Notes: a model not told the origin generated them from the sequence alone. DNA of 64,000 nucleotides from Paenibacillus taichungensis (GCF_013359905.1 NZ_JABMCC010000096.1:62001-126000), one strand, 5' to 3'; counted from the stretch's first letter, positions 16,696 through 26,237 are shown. Translations and numbers: made by a program.

Positions 16696-18522
16696 ATGAA
16701 TGAATTTCAACAAAAATTAGAGTTTTTCAACGAATTTATGGAGGCTGTTGAAAGACGCGGTGCTGCAATCGGCAGTCGCCAAACCCCATTCCTAGAAGCG
16801 ATTCTACCCTTTATTTCGGAAGAAGATGAGCCAACTGTTTTTTACTTTGGAAATTCTAATGCAAAGGTCCAACTAAATGGTTATCTTTATTCAGAAGCAA
16901 GTAATTCATTAAATCTTTATGTAGTGGACTACGATATTGAATATGATGAAAATTCTCTACCTCAAATAACAAAAACAGCTGTTCAAGAAGTCGCTACACG
17001 AGCAAAGCGTTTTTTCACAAATGCAAAGTCCTTTCATACTTATGCAGAGCGAACTTTGGAAGTTGCTAACTTAGCAAAACATATTTTAGACATTCAAAAT
17101 GAATTAGAAGAAGTAAATATCTATGTTGTGACAAATCGCTTCTACACATCTAATAAGCCTGTTGATTTAGCTATTTCTGGTATACCTAATGTAAATGTTT
17201 ATGTATGGGATATGGACCGCATCTATAAACTAACTGAAGCTGAGCAAGGAATTAGAGACTTTGAAATTGACTTTAGTAAATACGAAACATACTTTGAGAT
17301 GATGAAAGTTCCTAAACTATCAACAGACACTATTAATCTTGGTATTGATTGCTATATTGGTTATGTTCCAGCACATATATTAGCACAATTATATGATGAA
17401 TTCGGACCAAAATTAGTTGAACGAAATGTACGATCATTTTTACAAGCACGTGGTGGTACTAACAAGGGAATAAGGGACACTTTAAAAAATCCCAAACAAC
17501 GGGATTTATTTGTTGCTTATAACAATGGAATTTCTACAGTAGCGAAATCTGGAGATATTGAACAAGTTAATGATTCGAATTTATATCGGATTAAAAGCTT
17601 AAAGAGCTGGCAAATTGTAAATGGTGGTCAAACTACCGCTTCAATTCATCAAGCTTTTAAAAATGATGTGCCGTTGGATGAAGTGTTTATTCAAGCAAAG
17701 TTAACTATTATCCATATAGATACTGATACTAAAAATGTCGAAGATAGCTATCTGTTAGAAGATGAAATGATCTCGAAAATATCCGAGTATGCCAATACAC
17801 AGAATAAGATCAACAAATCTGATTTATTAGCAAATACTCGCTTCCTTTCAGATATTGAAAAATACTCACGTAATATATGGATTCCTAGCCAAGATGGACG
17901 AAAAGAAGAGTCTAAATGGTACTTTGAACGTGCACGTGGTCAATACATGGTTGATATCGGCCGGCGAAAAAAAGGGAAAGAACAGAATGAATTCAAAAAG
18001 ATATACCCCAAAGAACTTGTTTTAGGGAAAGTAGATATTGCAAAGTATTTTATGTCCTGGCATGGTTACCCACATGTTTCAAGTAAAGGTGGCGAAGAAG
18101 CCTTTACAAAATTCATGGCATTAAATAGTGAATATTGGAAGCATGATTTATCAGAAAGTGACAAAATTAAAAGTATTGATGAATCCTTCTATACACATTT
18201 AATTTCTTACTGTATTGTCAATAATTACGTAAAAAGTATTGTGGAAAATATGAATTTAAAAGGCTATAAAGCAAACGTAATTTACTACACTGTTGCCATG
18301 GTGAATCATCTATATAAAAATCAAATTGATATAGAATATATTTGGAAAAGACAAAAATTATCTACGGAATGGGAACGCTGTGTTCAAACAATAGCTAAAG
18401 CAACATTGGATCATTTACGTATATCCGCTGGAGAACGAAATGTTACACAATGGGCTAAAAATGAAGAGTGTTGGACTATTTTCAAAGAACAGTATTCTAA
18501 CTCCTTAAAAAATTTAATGTAA
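16696..18522 (+). CDS. AIPR family protein (abortive infection phage resistance)
   Basis: A 608-residue protein with the AIPR hallmarks NVRSFLQARGGTNKGI (near 255), LFVAYNNGISTVA (near 276) and SWQIVNGGQTTASIHQAF (near 309). The family is named from a lactococcal abortive-infection protein and is regularly the last gene of MORC-Z1 operons. The ATG starts nine bases after the nuclease stop, with a GTGTGAAAG-type ribosome binding site. The C-terminal half is helical with no recognised catalytic motif. Likely an effector or specificity component of the restriction complex; its exact action is not known to me. Confidence 0.9.
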   Translation: MNEFQQKLEFFNEFMEAVERRGAAIGSRQTPFLEAILPFISEEDEPTVFYFGNSNAKVQLNGYLYSEASNSLNLYVVDYDIEYDENSLPQITKTAVQEVATRAKRFFTNAKSFHTYAERTLEVANLAKHILDIQNELEEVNIYVVTNRFYTSNKPVDLAISGIPNVNVYVWDMDRIYKLTEAEQGIRDFEIDFSKYETYFEMMKVPKLSTDTINLGIDCYIGYVPAHILAQLYDEFGPKLVERNVRSFLQARGGTNKGIRDTLKNPKQRDLFVAYNNGISTVAKSGDIEQVNDSNLYRIKSLKSWQIVNGGQTTASIHQAFKNDVPLDEVFIQAKLTIIHIDTDTKNVEDSYLLEDEMISKISEYANTQNKINKSDLLANTRFLSDIEKYSRNIWIPSQDGRKEESKWYFERARGQYMVDIGRRKKGKEQNEFKKIYPKELVLGKVDIAKYFMSWHGYPHVSSKGGEEAFTKFMALNSEYWKHDLSESDKIKSIDESFYTHLISYCIVNNYVKSIVENMNLKGYKANVIYYTVAMVNHLYKNQIDIEYIWKRQKLSTEWERCVQTIAKATLDHLRISAGERNVTQWAKNEECWTIFKEQYSNSLKNLM

Positions 18523-18617
18523 AATTAGACTCCTTCCCTCTTATCAAGAAGTAATTGATATGAGGTAGTGGTATTTAATTCCAAATACTCATCTAAATCA
18601 TTCGTTCTTAAATTAAT

Positions 18618-18723
18618 ATAATGTTGATTTACCGTCTGATTCGAGACAAGCAACATCTTGGGGAGGTAAAGGAATTGTCGATTTAGAAATATATAGTATT
18701 TTAAAAGAAGGCTATGCAAAATG
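18618..18723 (+). other. Possible gene remnant downstream of the AIPR operon
   Basis: A short open frame without a start, ending at a TGA near 18723, encodes NVDLPSDSRQATSWGGKG followed by IVDLEIYSILKEGYAK. The Pro-Ser-Asp and Trp-Gly-Gly pattern looks like real protein rather than noise. It may be the C-terminal scrap of another defence gene. Otherwise 18523-18973 holds only the hairpin near 18871-18909. Confidence 0.25.
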
Positions 18724-18870
18724 ACGAAGAAAGCGATTAAGTTGATTTGTACCTGCAATAAAATAAATTAAATAAATTAGGCGTGCTGTTTAGTACATGT
18801 TTTCAGTTTTGTGACATAAACGTAAAATATAAGATGACCAGAAAAGTGTAGAACTATAATACAGGCATGA

Positions 18871-18909
18871 GAAAAGGAAGGGCATAAGTGTATTCGCCCC
18901 TTCCCTCTG
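18871..18909 (-). terminator. Terminator of the leucine-rich-repeat gene
   Basis: On the minus strand, GGGAAGGGGC and GCCCTTCC pair around a 13-base loop and are followed by TTTTC. It lies just beyond the 3' end of the gene that starts at 20839. Confidence 0.65.
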
Positions 18910-18973
18910 TTTATATCTCAATACCATCCATTAATTGTAGTAGTCTAAAAATCGCCATCTTCCCAGCCGGTAA

Positions 18974-20839
18974 TTAATACACATGCACACCCGCACCAAG
19001 CACGGACTTGTTTTGCACGGAATTACCGGATAGATATACCTTTTGCAGATCAGGCAGTTGGCTTAGGGTCTCGATATTGGAAATGGCATTGTTCTCGAGA
19101 TGAAGCTCTTCTATGGCCTGCCAGTTACTCATAAATTCGAGAGAAGCTAAATTGCTGTCTTGCAGAGTGAAGGAACGTAGAGCGGACATTTTGGCAAAGT
19201 AAGGCATCATTTGGTCAACTTCAGTAACAGAGGTGTTGTTTATGCTGAAATATGGCTGCTCTAAGGTCAAATGTTCAAGCACGCCGTTCTCTGCGGCCGC
19301 CTTTTGTTCAAAGTTCAGCCTGCACTCGGAGCACATCAGAGATTTGACCTGCTTTAAACGAAATAAAGCATCGCTTTCCTTGAACAGTGACGAGTCGTAA
19401 ATGTTTAACGTCTCCAGACGAGGCAAGCCGTCCAGGACGCTAAGCCGGGTTATTTCACTGATCTCCCAGAGGGAGATCTGCTCCAGTTTCGGGAATTTCC
19501 CCAGCGCAGCCAAGTTCAATTCCCCGCTTCCACCACGAAGCGTCAGGCTGGTTGTAGCGGGCGCCTTGAGCTCAGTGAGAAAGGAGCTCGGAATTTCTAC
19601 TCGCTCTACTTTAGGCAGTGTCAGGGCTTCTTGCTTCTCGTAATAACCGGACAGCGTTAAATCTCGCAGCGAGGAGAGGCTGTTGATGGCTTTTACCGAG
19701 CTGAGCTGGTTTAAGGAAGCCAGACGTAATTTCGTGATGGAGGCCTTACCAGTCAAGCGCTCTAGGCTGGAGAAGTTTACATTTTCGATATCTAGCGTTT
19801 GTAGAGCAGGCATATTTTGAACAAAGTCGATGGACTTTACATTCGTTAAAAAGGATAGCCGAAGCTCCTGAAGCTGGGTCAAGGCGTATAGCGGCTGTAG
19901 GTCTGTGGCTTCACTGTAATTGATGGACAGGGAGGTCAGCCCGGTCAGGGACGACAACCATCCGAGTTCATCGACAAAGGTGAGCGACAGGGACTTGAGC
20001 GGCAGTTTATTCAACAGAAAGAAATCCGTTACAGACTCATCCACATAGGTAATGGATAAAGAGCTCAGATTAGGAAATTCCAGCAGTAGGGCCAATTCCT
20101 CATTGCTGCGAAGCTGAGTGGAAAGCTCCGTAATTTTAGACTTGTCACCAAAGTAGCCCGAAAATTTGCTGAAGGATTCGTTAAAAGCGCCTCCATAACT
20201 TTTTAATCCAGACATATGGGCCAAAGTGGTTTGGTCCGTCTGGGAGATTTCATAGGTATTCGTCAGGTCCAATGCCGTCAGTCCCGTAAAGGCTTCAAAA
20301 TCTCGCTGATCAATCCGCTGGCTATTCAGTTTCTTGTCCTGAGTAATATAAGTGATCTTCTCGGCCTGTTCATCGCTGAAGGGATCGGAGAGGCTATATG
20401 TAAACGTCCACTGATCATTCTCCGAATGCTCTACGGTTAAATAGCGAAGACGAGCCAGTTCCTCCTCTGTCGGCAAGGCAGACCCTTTATCGAAGATATC
20501 TCGCAAAAATGAGAGCAGAACCTCGCTTTCGGGCATCTTTCGCACAGACAGATTGGCTTCTGTTTTTGGATAGGTGGAGCTGTTGCTATAATAAAAATAC
20601 GTACCGATCGCGCCAGTTAGGACTAACATCAGCATCAGCAGTAGCTTTACGGAGGCAGCCTGCTTCAGCGGTGCTTTAGGGGGCGTTCCGTGGTAATGAT
20701 TAATGGTCTGGTCTACGTAATGGACATGATTTTGCTTCAATAAAAGCTCTGTTTCACAATAGGGACACTTTAAAATCTCACCTTCTTTGTATTCAATTCT
20801 TCCGTTGCAATTGGGACAGTTTAACGGGATAAACGCCAC
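18974..20839 (-). CDS. Membrane-anchored zinc-ribbon / leucine-rich-repeat protein
   Basis: A 621-residue protein. The N-terminus has a zinc ribbon with two CxxC pairs, CPNC and CPYC (about residues 7-27), then a His-rich linker and a single hydrophobic segment LLLMLMLVLTGAIGTYFYY (about 65-83). The remainder is a series of leucine-rich repeats of about 20-24 residues, for example LTALDLTNT, LKSLSLTF and IEELHLENN, expected outside the membrane. GTG 20839 is chosen because AAGGAGGGG (revcomp of 20845-20854) precedes it; the in-frame ATGs further upstream contain or precede that site. No partner gene. Function unknown; probably protein-protein binding at the cell surface, with the ribbon in the cytoplasm. 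Confidence 0.85.
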   Translation of the reverse strand: MAFIPLNCPNCNGRIEYKEGEILKCPYCETELLLKQNHVHYVDQTINHYHGTPPKAPLKQAASVKLLLMLMLVLTGAIGTYFYYSNSSTYPKTEANLSVRKMPESEVLLSFLRDIFDKGSALPTEEELARLRYLTVEHSENDQWTFTYSLSDPFSDEQAEKITYITQDKKLNSQRIDQRDFEAFTGLTALDLTNTYEISQTDQTTLAHMSGLKSYGGAFNESFSKFSGYFGDKSKITELSTQLRSNEELALLLEFPNLSSLSITYVDESVTDFFLLNKLPLKSLSLTFVDELGWLSSLTGLTSLSINYSEATDLQPLYALTQLQELRLSFLTNVKSIDFVQNMPALQTLDIENVNFSSLERLTGKASITKLRLASLNQLSSVKAINSLSSLRDLTLSGYYEKQEALTLPKVERVEIPSSFLTELKAPATTSLTLRGGSGELNLAALGKFPKLEQISLWEISEITRLSVLDGLPRLETLNIYDSSLFKESDALFRLKQVKSLMCSECRLNFEQKAAAENGVLEHLTLEQPYFSINNTSVTEVDQMMPYFAKMSALRSFTLQDSNLASLEFMSNWQAIEELHLENNAISNIETLSQLPDLQKVYLSGNSVQNKSVLGAGVHVY

Positions 20840-20950
20840 GAATGTCCCCTCCTTCATTATGATGGTCATAAGATCATGCTGAACGGTCATCTGACTTCAT
20901 TATACCTTGTGAATTTACGTTTGATGAGAGAAAGAAGTTTCACATAGCGA

Positions 20951-20978
20951 AGGAGCAGGGAAATCCTGCTCCTTTTTG
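20951..20978 (+). terminator. Orphan plus-strand terminator
   Basis: Arms AGGAGCAGG and CCTGCTCCT followed by TTTTT. No plus-strand gene lies upstream within 2 kb, so it may end a short untranslated transcript or be left from a lost gene. I see nothing else convincing in 20840-21180. Confidence 0.6.
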
Positions 20979-21209
20979 ATCTTTTTTAAGTATGGCTGGT
21001 GGTAGGCATTATTAAGAGGGGATCTGTTGTGGTGCTGCGACGAATTTATCTGCCGCGGCCTGATCATCGGAACGAAGAGCATGACCATACCCGTATCAGA
21101 CTTGGTAGAGTTCTGTAAAAAACTAAGATTCCCCTTTAATTTGGAGTAAGAATTCTCTTTCATGAAGTGGTATTATCTGGGGTGAAAGGAGGCTGGTCAC
21201 AACAAATTA

Positions 21210-21223
21210 TGTAAGCGCTTTAT
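21210..21223 (+). promoter_or_regulatory. cre-like CcpA site upstream of the xylanase
   Basis: TGTAAGCGCTTTAT matches the cre consensus TGWAANCGNTNWCA at 12 of 14 positions. It lies 40 bases before the chosen xylanase start, in the leader, where CcpA would act as a roadblock repressor. This fits carbon catabolite repression of a polysaccharide hydrolase. Confidence 0.55.
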
Positions 21224-21262
21224 ATGTTTGATGAAAAATTTGGTGTGGGGGGAATGCTTCGA

Positions 21263-24200
21263 ATGAGGAAATCATTTAAGCGGGTCGTTTCCGGGTTACT
21301 CGCAGCGGCTCTGCTTCTTCCGGGCGGCTTGATAGCTCCGACAGTTAACGCTGCAGATCTAGTGGCAACTAATTCACAAATTGTGTATCAGGAAACATTC
21401 CAGAATGGTCAAGGCAAGGTGACTCAATCAGGTGGTGCCCAGTTGAGCACGGTAACAGGCAAGCCTTTTGAAGGCAATGATGATGAAGCAGCTCTAAAAG
21501 TTAGTAACCGATCTAACAACTGGGATGGCGTGGACCTCACATTCGGTGATCTGGGTTTGGCGGTTGGCCAAGAGTATTCTGTAACCGCTTCCGTTTATGT
21601 CGATACGGATGCTAACCCGCCTGCGGCTGGGAAAGCAGTACTGGAGATTGTAAGCAATAAGGGCGTTACTGGCTCAGAAGGATACACCGGAATTAGCTCT
21701 GCTGACTTTAAAGCAGGACAAGGCATTACGCTATCCGCCGTTATCTCCGTTACCAGTGTGGACAAGACAGCTCTGCGGATTAAATCTGATGAAGCAGGTA
21801 ATGGTGTTCAATTCTATATCGGGAATATCACGATTACCCAGACAGCAGCACCTGTTGAACCAGCGGTAGTCCTTAACCAAAGCTTTGAAGATGGCAGTAC
21901 CGGTGGATGGGGCAAGCTGGGTTGGGGATCGAACGGGGATACTGCGGTCGTCGACAACGACGTAGCCTCCGAAGGCACGAAATCTCTGAAGTTCTTTAAC
22001 CGGGCCGATGAGAAAGCCGTCCCTGCCCTCGTACTTACGGGCAAAATGAAATCCGACCGTAAGTATGATATTTCCCTCAAGGTTAGACTCGGTTCAGGTG
22101 AAGGCCAGTTCCATCTGGCTTCCAAAATAAATTCAGAAGTATTAGCAGATGATCAGAAGTATCCTTGGATTATAGGCAACAAGCTTGTAACCGCTTCTGA
22201 CTGGACGCTCTTAGAAACCAAAGGCTATGAAATCCCTTCTAAAACGAATGAGGTCATCATCTATGTTGAACCATCGGACAATACGTTAACCTCGGATATT
22301 TACATTGATGAAGTCATCATCACCGATGTAACCCCTGATCAAACCGCACCGGAAAATGTAGATAAAACGGGCATCTCTGCCGATTTTGAGAATGGTATGG
22401 ATGGATTCAAAGCACGGAACGGCCGTGAAACGGTAGTCCTTTCCGAAAACGATAATCATACATCTGGCGGCAAGCAAAGCTTGCTTGTGACAACTACGAC
22501 ACAATATGATGCAGCCTTGGTTGATGCAACTGGCAAAATGGCGAAGAATCACGAATATGAGCTGTCTGCTTGGGTGAAAATGGCACCTGGCGAAGCGCCT
22601 ACAACCCTTCGTATTAGTATTCAATATGCTGACAGCGGCTTTGCGAACGTGTCTCCAAATGCAACCGTTACAGATCAAGAATGGGTACACTTAACGGGTA
22701 AGTATACGCTCACCACTACTCCAAGCGTACTTAATGCTTATATTGAAACAGCAAACAATGACGGCGGGAACCGTACCTTCTTCTTGGATGACTTTGCTCT
22801 AAAATATCTGGGACCTGTAACTGCCGCACCTCCGATTCAAGAAAACCTTCCTAACCTCAAGGATATTTACAAGAATGATTTTCTGATCGGGAACATTGTG
22901 AATTCGGCTACCTTTGACGAGACTCGGCTCAAGCTTCTGAAGAAACATCACAATGTCGTCACGTTTGAGAATGATATGAAACCGGATTATGCCTATAACG
23001 CGGACAGACAATTTGATTTCACCGCAGAAGATGCTCTAGTCCAAAGAGTAAAGGATGCGGGCCTAGATTTGCACGGTCACGTGCTCGTATGGCATGCGCA
23101 ATCACCTACTTGGCTTTATACGGCAGCAAACGGCGAACCTTTAAGTCGTGAAGAAGCTCTGACGAACCTAAGAACACATGTTAAAACGGTCGTTGAGCAT
23201 TTTGGTGACCAAGTCATTTCCTGGGATGTTGTCAACGAAGCCATGAACGATAACCCGGCTAATCCGGAAGACTGGAAAAATGCATTGCGTAATTCTGGCT
23301 GGTTACAAGCCATCGGCCCTGACTTTCTTGAGGAGGCCTTCCTTGAAGCTAAAAAAGTCATTGATGAAAACGGCTGGGATATCAAGCTTTATTACAATGA
23401 CTACAACGATGACAACCAAAACAAAGCTACAGCCATCTACAGCATGGTTAAAGAGATCAATGAGAAGTATGCCGTAAATCACCCTGGCGAGAAACTGATT
23501 GACGGCATCGGCATGCAAGCCCACTACAATTTGGGTACGAGACTGGACAATGTCAAGATGTCGCTTGAGCGTTTCATTTCTTTGGGAGTAGAAGTCAGTG
23601 TCACCGAGTTGGACATTATGGCAGGCACCAATTCTACAATCACTGAAAAAGAAGCAAAGCAGCAGGCCTATCTGTATGCCCAATTGATGGATCTCTATAA
23701 GAAGAACAGCGAGCATATTTCACGTGTCACCTTCTGGGGATTAAATGACAGCACCAGCTGGAGAGTCGAGCAGAATCCAACCTTGTTCGATAAGAATTTT
23801 CAAGCAAAACAGGCGTTCTACGCGGTAGTTGATCCGCAAAAGTATATGGCGGAAAATCCGCCTGAAGAGCTTGAATACAAGCGCTCAAGCGCTCACTATG
23901 GGACACCAGCTATTGATGGCTCTGTAGACAGCATATGGAGCAAAGCTCCTGAATTGAAACTGGATACAAAGCAAATGGCGTGGTCAGGTGCGACAGGAAC
24001 GGCAAAAGCACTGTGGGATGACGACAATCTGTATGTATTGGTTCAAGTCAGAGATGATCAACTGAACAAGTCCAACCCGAATGTATGGGAGCAGGATTCC
24101 GTTGAAGTATTCGTCGATGAAAACAACGGGAAAACAGCTAACTTCCAAGACGATGATGGACAATACAGAGTGAACTTTGAGAACCTAGCTTCCTTTAATC

Positions 24201-25732
24201 CTGCGGAAATCGCTGCAGGCTTCGAATCCAAAGTCTCTGTTTCCGGTACCAACTACACGGTTGAAATGAAGATTCCGTTCAAAAAGGTTAAGCCTGCGAA
24301 CAATGCCAAAATTGGCTTTGATTCGCAGATCAATGATGCCAAAGACGGCAACAGAATCAGTGTGAATGCATGGAACGATCCATCCGGTCAAGGTTACCAG
24401 GATACTTCCGTATTCGGTGAATTGACGCTCACTGGCAAACCCTCTTCTGGCGGAAACAATGGCGGAGGAAACGACGGTGGAGGCAACAACAGCGGGGGGA
24501 ACAATGGTGGTAGCAGTGGCGGATCAAATTCCGGGACTACTCCGCAGTCACAACCTCAACCAGAGCTTCCAGGCAGCGACTCGGCGATTGTGCCGGTAAT
24601 TAAAGTCGAAAATGGAACAGCCACAGCAACCATTTCAAGCGACAGCCTCAATAAAGCGATTGAAAAAGCTTCTCCAGGTGCAAATGGCAAGAAGCAGGTT
24701 ACCATCGAAGTGCCGAAGCAAGCAAATGTACAATCCTATGTTGTGCAATTGCCGACTTCAACCCTGCAAAGCAACAATAATGTTGAGTTTGTGCTTAAGA
24801 CGGAGAATGCAACAATTCAAATTCCGTCCAATATGCTTTCTAATATTACGGGGCAAGCGGATCAAGTCTCTATTCAGATTAACAAAGTCTCGGCAGATCG
24901 CCTGAACGCAGATGTTCGCGCTATTGTGGGCAGCCGTCCGGTGATCGATCTAAGTGTAAAAGCTGGTGACCGTCTCCTTGCCTGGAACAATCCAGCGGCA
25001 CCTGTAACGGTATCTGTTCCGTACACGCCCGCTGCACAGGAGCTTACCAATGCACATCAAATCGTGATTCTTTACATTGACAATCAAGGGCATGCAACAG
25101 CTGTGCCAAGCGGACGCTATGATGCTAAATCCGGCTCGATGGTGTTTAAAACAACTCATTTCAGCACTTATGCTGTAGCCTACGTAACCAAGACTTTTGC
25201 CGATGTGCAAAATGTCCTGTGGGCAAAACAAGCAGTCGAAGCGCTGGCTGCACGCGATATTATTAAAGGAATCTCTGATGACAGCTTCGCTCCTGCAGCT
25301 TCTATCACGAGAGCCGACTTTATCACCTTGCTTGTAAGAGCACTTGAATTGAAGGGTTCGGGCACGAACGGGGCAGCCTTCAGCGATGTACAGCCAACTG
25401 CTCACTATGCACAGGCTGTGGCTATTGCCAAAGAACTTGGAATTGTCTCTGGATTCGAAGATAACACTTTCAAGCCAGGCAACAGCATTTCCCGTCAAGA
25501 TATGATGGTTCTTACGGCGAAAGCCCTGAAAGCAGCTGATAAGCAATCTACCGGCAACGGAAATCTAGCTCCATATTCCGATGCTGCAAGCATTTCCACT
25601 TACGCGATGGATAGTGTAACTTCCCTCGTAGGAAGCGGAATTGTTAACGGCAAAGATGGCAAAATCGCACCAGCCGAACCATTGACCCGTGCTGAAGCAG
25701 CGATGGTTCTCTATCGGATCTGGGAATTGTAA
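21263..25732 (+). CDS. xynA: Cell-surface modular endo-1,4-beta-xylanase (CBM22-like x3, GH10, CBM9, SLH x3)
   Basis: A 1489-residue secreted enzyme. A signal peptide (SGLLAAALLLPGG..., cleavage after VNA) is followed by three carbohydrate-binding beta-sandwich modules of CBM22/CBM4_9 type (about 30-180, 195-350, 370-520). The GH10 catalytic barrel (about 530-860) has the acid/base Glu in WDVVNEAM (near 658) and the nucleophile Glu in VTELDIM (near 780). A CBM9 module (YGTPAIDGSVDSIW..., about 880-1055) is followed by a Gly/Asn/Ser linker (about 1060-1095), a beta-rich spacer and three SLH repeats (1309 to end) for binding the secondary wall polymer. This is the architecture of the anchored Paenibacillus XynA1-type xylanases. 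ATG 21263 is preferred for the G-rich ribosome binding site at 21247-21252; ATG 21254 or 21224 are alternatives. A terminator follows. Catalytic residues are intact. Confidence 0.95.
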   Translation: MRKSFKRVVSGLLAAALLLPGGLIAPTVNAADLVATNSQIVYQETFQNGQGKVTQSGGAQLSTVTGKPFEGNDDEAALKVSNRSNNWDGVDLTFGDLGLAVGQEYSVTASVYVDTDANPPAAGKAVLEIVSNKGVTGSEGYTGISSADFKAGQGITLSAVISVTSVDKTALRIKSDEAGNGVQFYIGNITITQTAAPVEPAVVLNQSFEDGSTGGWGKLGWGSNGDTAVVDNDVASEGTKSLKFFNRADEKAVPALVLTGKMKSDRKYDISLKVRLGSGEGQFHLASKINSEVLADDQKYPWIIGNKLVTASDWTLLETKGYEIPSKTNEVIIYVEPSDNTLTSDIYIDEVIITDVTPDQTAPENVDKTGISADFENGMDGFKARNGRETVVLSENDNHTSGGKQSLLVTTTTQYDAALVDATGKMAKNHEYELSAWVKMAPGEAPTTLRISIQYADSGFANVSPNATVTDQEWVHLTGKYTLTTTPSVLNAYIETANNDGGNRTFFLDDFALKYLGPVTAAPPIQENLPNLKDIYKNDFLIGNIVNSATFDETRLKLLKKHHNVVTFENDMKPDYAYNADRQFDFTAEDALVQRVKDAGLDLHGHVLVWHAQSPTWLYTAANGEPLSREEALTNLRTHVKTVVEHFGDQVISWDVVNEAMNDNPANPEDWKNALRNSGWLQAIGPDFLEEAFLEAKKVIDENGWDIKLYYNDYNDDNQNKATAIYSMVKEINEKYAVNHPGEKLIDGIGMQAHYNLGTRLDNVKMSLERFISLGVEVSVTELDIMAGTNSTITEKEAKQQAYLYAQLMDLYKKNSEHISRVTFWGLNDSTSWRVEQNPTLFDKNFQAKQAFYAVVDPQKYMAENPPEELEYKRSSAHYGTPAIDGSVDSIWSKAPELKLDTKQMAWSGATGTAKALWDDDNLYVLVQVRDDQLNKSNPNVWEQDSVEVFVDENNGKTANFQDDDGQYRVNFENLASFNPAEIAAGFESKVSVSGTNYTVEMKIPFKKVKPANNAKIGFDSQINDAKDGNRISVNAWNDPSGQGYQDTSVFGELTLTGKPSSGGNNGGGNDGGGNNSGGNNGGSSGGSNSGTTPQSQPQPELPGSDSAIVPVIKVENGTATATISSDSLNKAIEKASPGANGKKQVTIEVPKQANVQSYVVQLPTSTLQSNNNVEFVLKTENATIQIPSNMLSNITGQADQVSIQINKVSADRLNADVRAIVGSRPVIDLSVKAGDRLLAWNNPAAPVTVSVPYTPAAQELTNAHQIVILYIDNQGHATAVPSGRYDAKSGSMVFKTTHFSTYAVAYVTKTFADVQNVLWAKQAVEALAARDIIKGISDDSFAPAASITRADFITLLVRALELKGSGTNGAAFSDVQPTAHYAQAVAIAKELGIVSGFEDNTFKPGNSISRQDMMVLTAKALKAADKQSTGNGNLAPYSDAASISTYAMDSVTSLVGSGIVNGKDGKIAPAEPLTRAEAAMVLYRIWEL

Positions 25733-25766
25733 ATGTAAAGTTTAATTAAACCAGATGATAAAAAAG

Positions 25767-25802
25767 ACTACCCCCGTAAAATCCAGACGGGGGTAGTTCT
25801 AC
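25767..25802. terminator. Terminator between convergent xylanase and DUF2536 gene
   Basis: Perfect 11-bp arms ACTACCCCCGT (25767-25777) and ACGGGGGTAGT (25787-25797) with A-rich sequence on the left and T-rich on the right. Probably serves both convergent genes. Confidence 0.8.
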
Positions 25803-25833
25803 TATTTCATATCGAAGTAAAAGAACTCGTCTA

Positions 25834-26040
25834 TCACTCTGCAGAAAAATGAACAACTGCACTATATAACATCTTGTTGCGAAACGGGTCGAACGTGACT
25901 TGATGCTGAACCTGCTTCACCCGGAGCAGCAATGCCTTGTTCATTCCGATTCGGTCTTCGATCGCTCGTTCTAGTTCCTTGAAGTCATAAGCCTGCAAGC
26001 ATTCAACTTTGTCTTTGATAATATCGAGTGAAATTTCCAT
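25834..26040 (-). CDS. Small DUF2536-like protein
   Basis: A 68-residue protein beginning MEISLDIIKDKVECL and ending MLYSAVVHFSAE, with an NKALLL segment and then HQVTFDP. This pattern matches my memory of the Bacillales DUF2536 family, whose function is unknown. ATG 26040 is preceded by GGAGGAGG about 12 bases upstream; an upstream in-frame start would add 14 unlike residues. It is a single gene convergent with the xylanase. No membrane segment. Confidence 0.7.
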   Translation of the reverse strand: MEISLDIIKDKVECLQAYDFKELERAIEDRIGMNKALLLRVKQVQHQVTFDPFRNKMLYSAVVHFSAE

Positions 26041-26237
26041 GTTTGATTCAGGCCTCCTCCATGTCACGATTTGCAGGTACAAAAGCCTGCCGAACTTTTA
26101 TTGTAGAGGAGCTAGTCCCGTTCGGCAAGAGCGAACAAAGCGAATCATTAGAACGATGGAGGCGGTCTGAATTCTATACTGGGGGGCCAAAACGAGAAGG
26201 TAAAGTTATGCTTCAAATAATCACTAATAAACTCGTG

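Noticed and set aside
18525..18758. Minus-strand 77-codon frame after the AIPR gene
   Set aside because: No ribosome binding site, and the plus-strand remnant in the same place reads more like protein.
20915..21163. Minus-strand open frame of 82 codons upstream of the xylanase
   Set aside because: No ribosome binding site, Asn/His/Pro-rich random-looking sequence, and it overlaps the orphan terminator.
23303..23716. Minus-strand frame inside the xylanase
   Set aside because: Shadow of the GH10 domain, whose catalytic motifs are intact on the plus strand.
24445..24535. Gly/Asn-rich repeat as a possible CRISPR or tandem repeat
   Set aside because: It encodes the in-frame linker of the xylanase between CBM9 and the SLH region; no spacers.
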